From: Streptomyces paludis
GTDB taxonomy: Bacteria; Actinomycetota; Actinomycetes; Streptomycetales; Streptomycetaceae
Length of the DNA: 64,000 bases
Direction: 5' to 3'
Assembly: GCF_003344965.1 (NCBI RefSeq)
Contig: NZ_CP031194.1
Location: forward strand, 1,736,001 to 1,800,000
Below the pieces are notes generated by a model. The model saw nothing but the letters and a program-made list of their open reading frames with translations. It was not told the origin of the DNA and made no database searches. The position numbers and the translations under genes are program-made. The stretch's first letter is position 1. Every line of letters begins with the position of its first letter. Below are positions 61,737 to 64,000 of the stretch, in pieces.

Positions 61737-62123
61737 ATGAGCGTGAACGACGGGCCGCAGATGAACGAAGGCATTGTGATCGGTGGAAACGCGCAGGTCA
61801 GCGGCGGCTCCATGGCGGCGGGCCGCAACGCGCGGGCGGTCTCGTACCAACTGCCCGGCGGCGCCGCGGACCCCGAGGCGCTGCGTGCCGCGCTGGAGAG
61901 CATCGCCGAGCTGAGGCGCGCGCTGGCGGCGGAGACCGCCACCCCTTCGGAAGCCCTGGCGGAGGCCGAGGCGGCCGAAGTTGACCTCGCCGCCACCACG
62001 CCGGACCCGGACCGCGTCCTGGGCCGTCTGGAGCGGCTGCGCGCGCTGCTGGGGAGCGGGACGGCGCTGCTGGCGCTGGTGGCGTCGGCGCAGGAGAGCG
62101 TACGAGCGATCGTAAGCGGCTGA
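61737..62123 (+). CDS. Small helical protein with matching N-terminal Gly/Asn motif
   Basis: 128 aa. Residues 10-32 read NEGIVIGGNAQVSGGS then MAAGRNA, matching the C-terminal motif of the upstream membrane protein at N-x-G-hydrophobic, GG, V, GS and AAG. The rest (residues about 45-128) is helical (LRAALESIAELRRALAAE, DRVLGRLERLRALLGSGT). No signal or membrane segment. GAGAGG lies about 8 bases before the ATG. The layout, a short repeat-like motif plus a helical domain beside a partner carrying the same motif, suggests motif-mediated assembly between the two proteins. Function unknown. Confidence 0.75.
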   Translation: MSVNDGPQMNEGIVIGGNAQVSGGSMAAGRNARAVSYQLPGGAADPEALRAALESIAELRRALAAETATPSEALAEAEAAEVDLAATTPDPDRVLGRLERLRALLGSGTALLALVASAQESVRAIVSG

Positions 62124-62145
62124 ACACCTGAGCACCCGAGCACCC

Positions 62146-62192
62146 CGAACTCCCCTTCCCCGCCGTACGGTTCACCCGGGAAGGGGAGTTCG
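62146..62192 (+). terminator. Hairpin terminator with T-rich tail
   Basis: CGAACTCCCCTTCCC (62146-62160) pairs perfectly with 62178-62192 over a 17-nt loop and is followed by ATGTTTGT. It ends the two-gene unit at 59854-62123. Confidence 0.85.
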
Positions 62193-62286
62193 ATGTTTGT
62201 CCGTCCGGACTCTACCCATCAGTAACCTGTAACTGTCACGATGCGGTCGACCCTTCAGCCCCCGCCCCTCACCCAAGGAGCCCGGC

Positions 62287-62922
62287 ATGGCGGCATTCGG
62301 CCGACTCAGCAGCATCGCCACAACAGCGGCGCTCACCGCGGCACTGGCCGCGGGCACCGCCCTCCCCGCCCTGGCAGCGGCGCCCACAGCGACCCCCGCC
62401 GCCACCACCGCAGCGGCGGCGGCGGCGAAACCGGACTACGCCACATGGCAGGCCGATATCGCCGTCGTCCTGGACGAGGCCGACGCCTACGTCGCCGCCC
62501 GTATCGCCGCCGCACCGGCCGGCGAGAAGCCCGCGATCGTCCTGGACATCGACAACACGTCACTGGAGACCGACTACTCCTCGGCCATCCCGACCCCTGC
62601 CATCCGCCGCACCCTCGCCCTGGCCAACTTCGCCCACGCCCGGGGCGTCAAGATCTTCTTCGTCTCGGCCCGCCCCGACCTCATCCAGCCGATCACCGAG
62701 TACAACCTGAAGAAGGTCGGCTATCCGGTGGACGGCCTCTACAGCCGCTCGTTCCTCGACCTGTTCACCGAGGTCAGCAAGTTCAAGACGGCCCAGCGGG
62801 TGAAGATCGAGAAGAACGGCTACACGATCATCGCCAACATCGGCAACAACACCACAGACCTGACCGGCGGCCACGCCGAACGCACCTTCAAGCTCCCCGA
62901 CTACGACGGCCAGCTCTCCTGA
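62287..62922 (+). CDS. Secreted HAD acid phosphatase (class B-like)
   Basis: 211 aa. Signal peptide (TAALTAALAAGTALPALAAA) then an Ala/Thr-rich spacer. The HAD domain shows motif I VLDIDNTSLETDY (nucleophile and second Asp), motif II KIFFVSARPDL, a Lys near KFKTAQRVKIEKNG and an Asn/Asp motif IIANIGNNTTDLTGGH. It resembles secreted acid phosphatases of the HAD class B/SurE-neighbour type that release phosphate outside the cell. CAAGGAG lies about 8 bases before the ATG. GTAAC and TGTAAC words occur at 62223-62235 but do not make a clear PHO box. Confidence 0.85.
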   Translation: MAAFGRLSSIATTAALTAALAAGTALPALAAAPTATPAATTAAAAAAKPDYATWQADIAVVLDEADAYVAARIAAAPAGEKPAIVLDIDNTSLETDYSSAIPTPAIRRTLALANFAHARGVKIFFVSARPDLIQPITEYNLKKVGYPVDGLYSRSFLDLFTEVSKFKTAQRVKIEKNGYTIIANIGNNTTDLTGGHAERTFKLPDYDGQLS

Positions 62923-63245
62923 CCCGAGTCGCCACCCCGGGCACTCCGCCGTACGCCTGCCGTCCACCAAAACCGACCTGAACGCCAATTACCTGCGTCC
63001 AGACCGCCGAACAGGGCGCCGAGTCCACCGTCCGCATGGCACTCGTCATACCCGACGGCCCCAGCGCCCGCTTTTTCGACGCCGAAGGCCCGCTCCCCTG
63101 GTAGAACCCCAAGGAAGCGGGCCCGCAGCGGCCGGGGTGGCCCGTCGGGCACCCCACCATCACACGGTTCCACCCGGTGGTTGGCCGCGAGGGCCGCACT
63201 GCCGGAGGGACGCTTCTCCACCTGCCCCGCCCTAGGCTTCCGCCC
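62923..63245. other. Intergenic region holding an SDR gene relic
   Basis: 323 bases between the acid phosphatase and the HAD gene. It contains the 3' end of a lost dehydrogenase gene (listed separately) and then the promoter of the next gene: TAGGCT (63233-63238) lies 7 bases before ATG 63246, so that mRNA is probably leaderless. Confidence 0.6.
62982..63104 (+). pseudogene. C-terminal relic of a short-chain dehydrogenase/reductase
   Basis: In frame from 62982, VQTAEQGAESTVRMALVIP (from 62997), then DGPSARFFDAEGPLPW and a TAG at 63102-63104. This matches the usual C-terminus of SDR enzymes (a T-xEEGA-xxxV...PDGPTG-xF...LPW pattern). A stop at 62979 and the missing Rossmann fold and YxxxK catalytic site show that only about the last 40 residues remain, so it is a deletion relic. 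Confidence 0.7.
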
Positions 63246-63881
63246 ATGATTCGTACGGTGGTCTTCGATGTCGGCGAGACGCTGGTCCGGGACGACCGGT
63301 ACTGGGCGTCCTGGGCGGACTGGCTGGGGGCGCCGCGACATACGGTCGCGGCGCTCGTCGGCGCGGTCGTCGCGCAGGGCCACGACAACGGGGACGCGCT
63401 GAGGCTGATCCGCCCGGGGATCGACATCGCCGTGGAGTATGCGGCGCGGGAGGCCGCCGGGCGCGGCGAGCAACTGGACGAGGCCGACCTGTATCCGGAC
63501 GTCCGGCCCGCGCTCGCTGCTCTCCAGGAGCGCGGTGTTCGTGTGGTGATCGCGGGCAATCAGACGGTCAAGGCCGGGCAGCTGCTGCGCGGGCTCGATC
63601 TGCCCGCCGATCTCATCGCGACCTCAGGGGAGTGGGGCGTCGCCAAGCCGTCGCGCGAGTTCTTCGATCGCACCTTGGACGCCGCCGACGCGCTGTCGCA
63701 CGAGACGCTGTACGTGGGCGACCACCCGCAGAACGACATCGCACCGGCGCGGGCAGCGGGACTCCAGACCGCTCATCTGCGCCGTGGCCCTTGGGGATAC
63801 CTCTGGGCAGACACCCCGGAGGCTGCCGAGGCCGACTGGCGTATCGACGGCCTGCTCCAGCTCCTGGAGATCGTGAGCTGA
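63246..63881 (+). CDS. HAD-superfamily hydrolase
   Basis: 211 aa. Motif I VVFDVGETLVRDDRYWASW (nucleophile Asp; the second acidic residue is replaced by a Glu-containing VGET, as in some HAD subfamilies), motif II VVIAGNQTVKAGQLL, motif III Lys in WGVAKPSREFFDRTL and motif IV ETLYVGDHPQNDIAPARAAG. The helical cap lies between motifs I and II. ATG 63246 has no ribosome site; TAGGCT 7 bases upstream implies a leaderless mRNA. The GET variant is seen in phosphatases and dehalogenase-like proteins; the substrate is unknown. Confidence 0.88.
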   Translation: MIRTVVFDVGETLVRDDRYWASWADWLGAPRHTVAALVGAVVAQGHDNGDALRLIRPGIDIAVEYAAREAAGRGEQLDEADLYPDVRPALAALQERGVRVVIAGNQTVKAGQLLRGLDLPADLIATSGEWGVAKPSREFFDRTLDAADALSHETLYVGDHPQNDIAPARAAGLQTAHLRRGPWGYLWADTPEAAEADWRIDGLLQLLEIVS

Positions 63882-64000
63882 CCCGTCCGGGGACGCGAGT
63901 GACGTTCTCGGCACCGGGCGCCGGTCGCGCGGGTACGGTGCGAGCAGCCGTCCCGAGGGCGAACCGGCTCCAGTATGCGCACCTCTGCTCTCCGCCGGGA
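63882..64000. other. Window end, no gene recognised
   Basis: The last 119 bases contain no convincing coding start, RNA gene or terminator. Confidence 0.5.

Overview
The window is high-GC actinobacterial chromosome and almost certainly Streptomyces. Third codon positions are strongly G/C, many genes start with GTG, genes often overlap in ATGA or GTGA, several genes appear leaderless with a TAnnnT box about 6-7 nt before the start, and the gene families are typical of the genus. All calls come from reading the sequence; no database search was run.

Layout. 59-3067 (minus) is a conserved actinobacterial trio: RNase H/acid phosphatase, C4 zinc-ribbon coiled-coil protein and Nif3-like protein. 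3366-12161 is mixed chromosomal content: a hypothetical protein, a small His-rich protein, a response regulator whose DNA-binding domain has decayed, an alpha/beta hydrolase, an MFS transporter with a fused carboxypeptidase-regulatory-like tail, a methyltransferase, a cell-wall amidase, a membrane protein and a lipoprotein. 12317-15661 (minus) is a coupled glycosyltransferase / methyltransferase / alpha-alpha-toroid operon. A STAS protein follows.

16325-25507 is a sulfonate-sulfur assimilation locus. A divergent LysR regulator faces a short leaderless ORF ending Cys-Cys-Arg (a probable cysteine attenuator). Then come ABC permease, ATPase (carrying a one-base frameshift), binding protein, alkanesulfonate-monooxygenase-like LLM enzyme, a second binding lipoprotein, an SfnB-like flavin enzyme and a GlcD-like FAD oxidase.

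25651-34080 encodes secreted enzymes: a 1295-aa GH9 cellulase fused to an unusual N-terminal module plus FG-GAP repeats, with a TTA (bldA) codon in its signal peptide; an ExeM/NucH-type nuclease; and a secreted toroid-repeat protein with a C-terminal membrane anchor. 34126-35285 is a gene-free composite repeat with inverted arms of about 360 bp enclosing a direct repeat.

35320-50728 holds methyltransferases, a GT87-PAP2 fusion, an MFS-MarR fusion, a zinc-ribbon/peptidoglycan-binding membrane protein, HAD and LLM enzymes, a FetB-like permease, a secreted HNH nuclease, a large FAD/NAD(P) protein, DoxX, DedA and DUF2277 proteins. 50761-52751 is a GntR / UTRA-only / Cys-rich-protein module around a divergent promoter with repeated CTAGC motifs. 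52770-59717 is a LacI-regulated sugar ABC importer with a cytosolic GH3 enzyme, laid out like BxlR-BxlEFGA of xylobiose uptake. 59854-62123 is an unexplained two-gene unit whose proteins share a Gly/Asn-rich motif. The window ends with a secreted acid phosphatase, an SDR gene relic and a HAD hydrolase.

Most interesting points: the shared-motif gene pair (59854-62123), the cellulase chimera, the large inverted-repeat island, the cysteine leader with mutually exclusive hairpins, and the frameshifted sulfonate ATPase.
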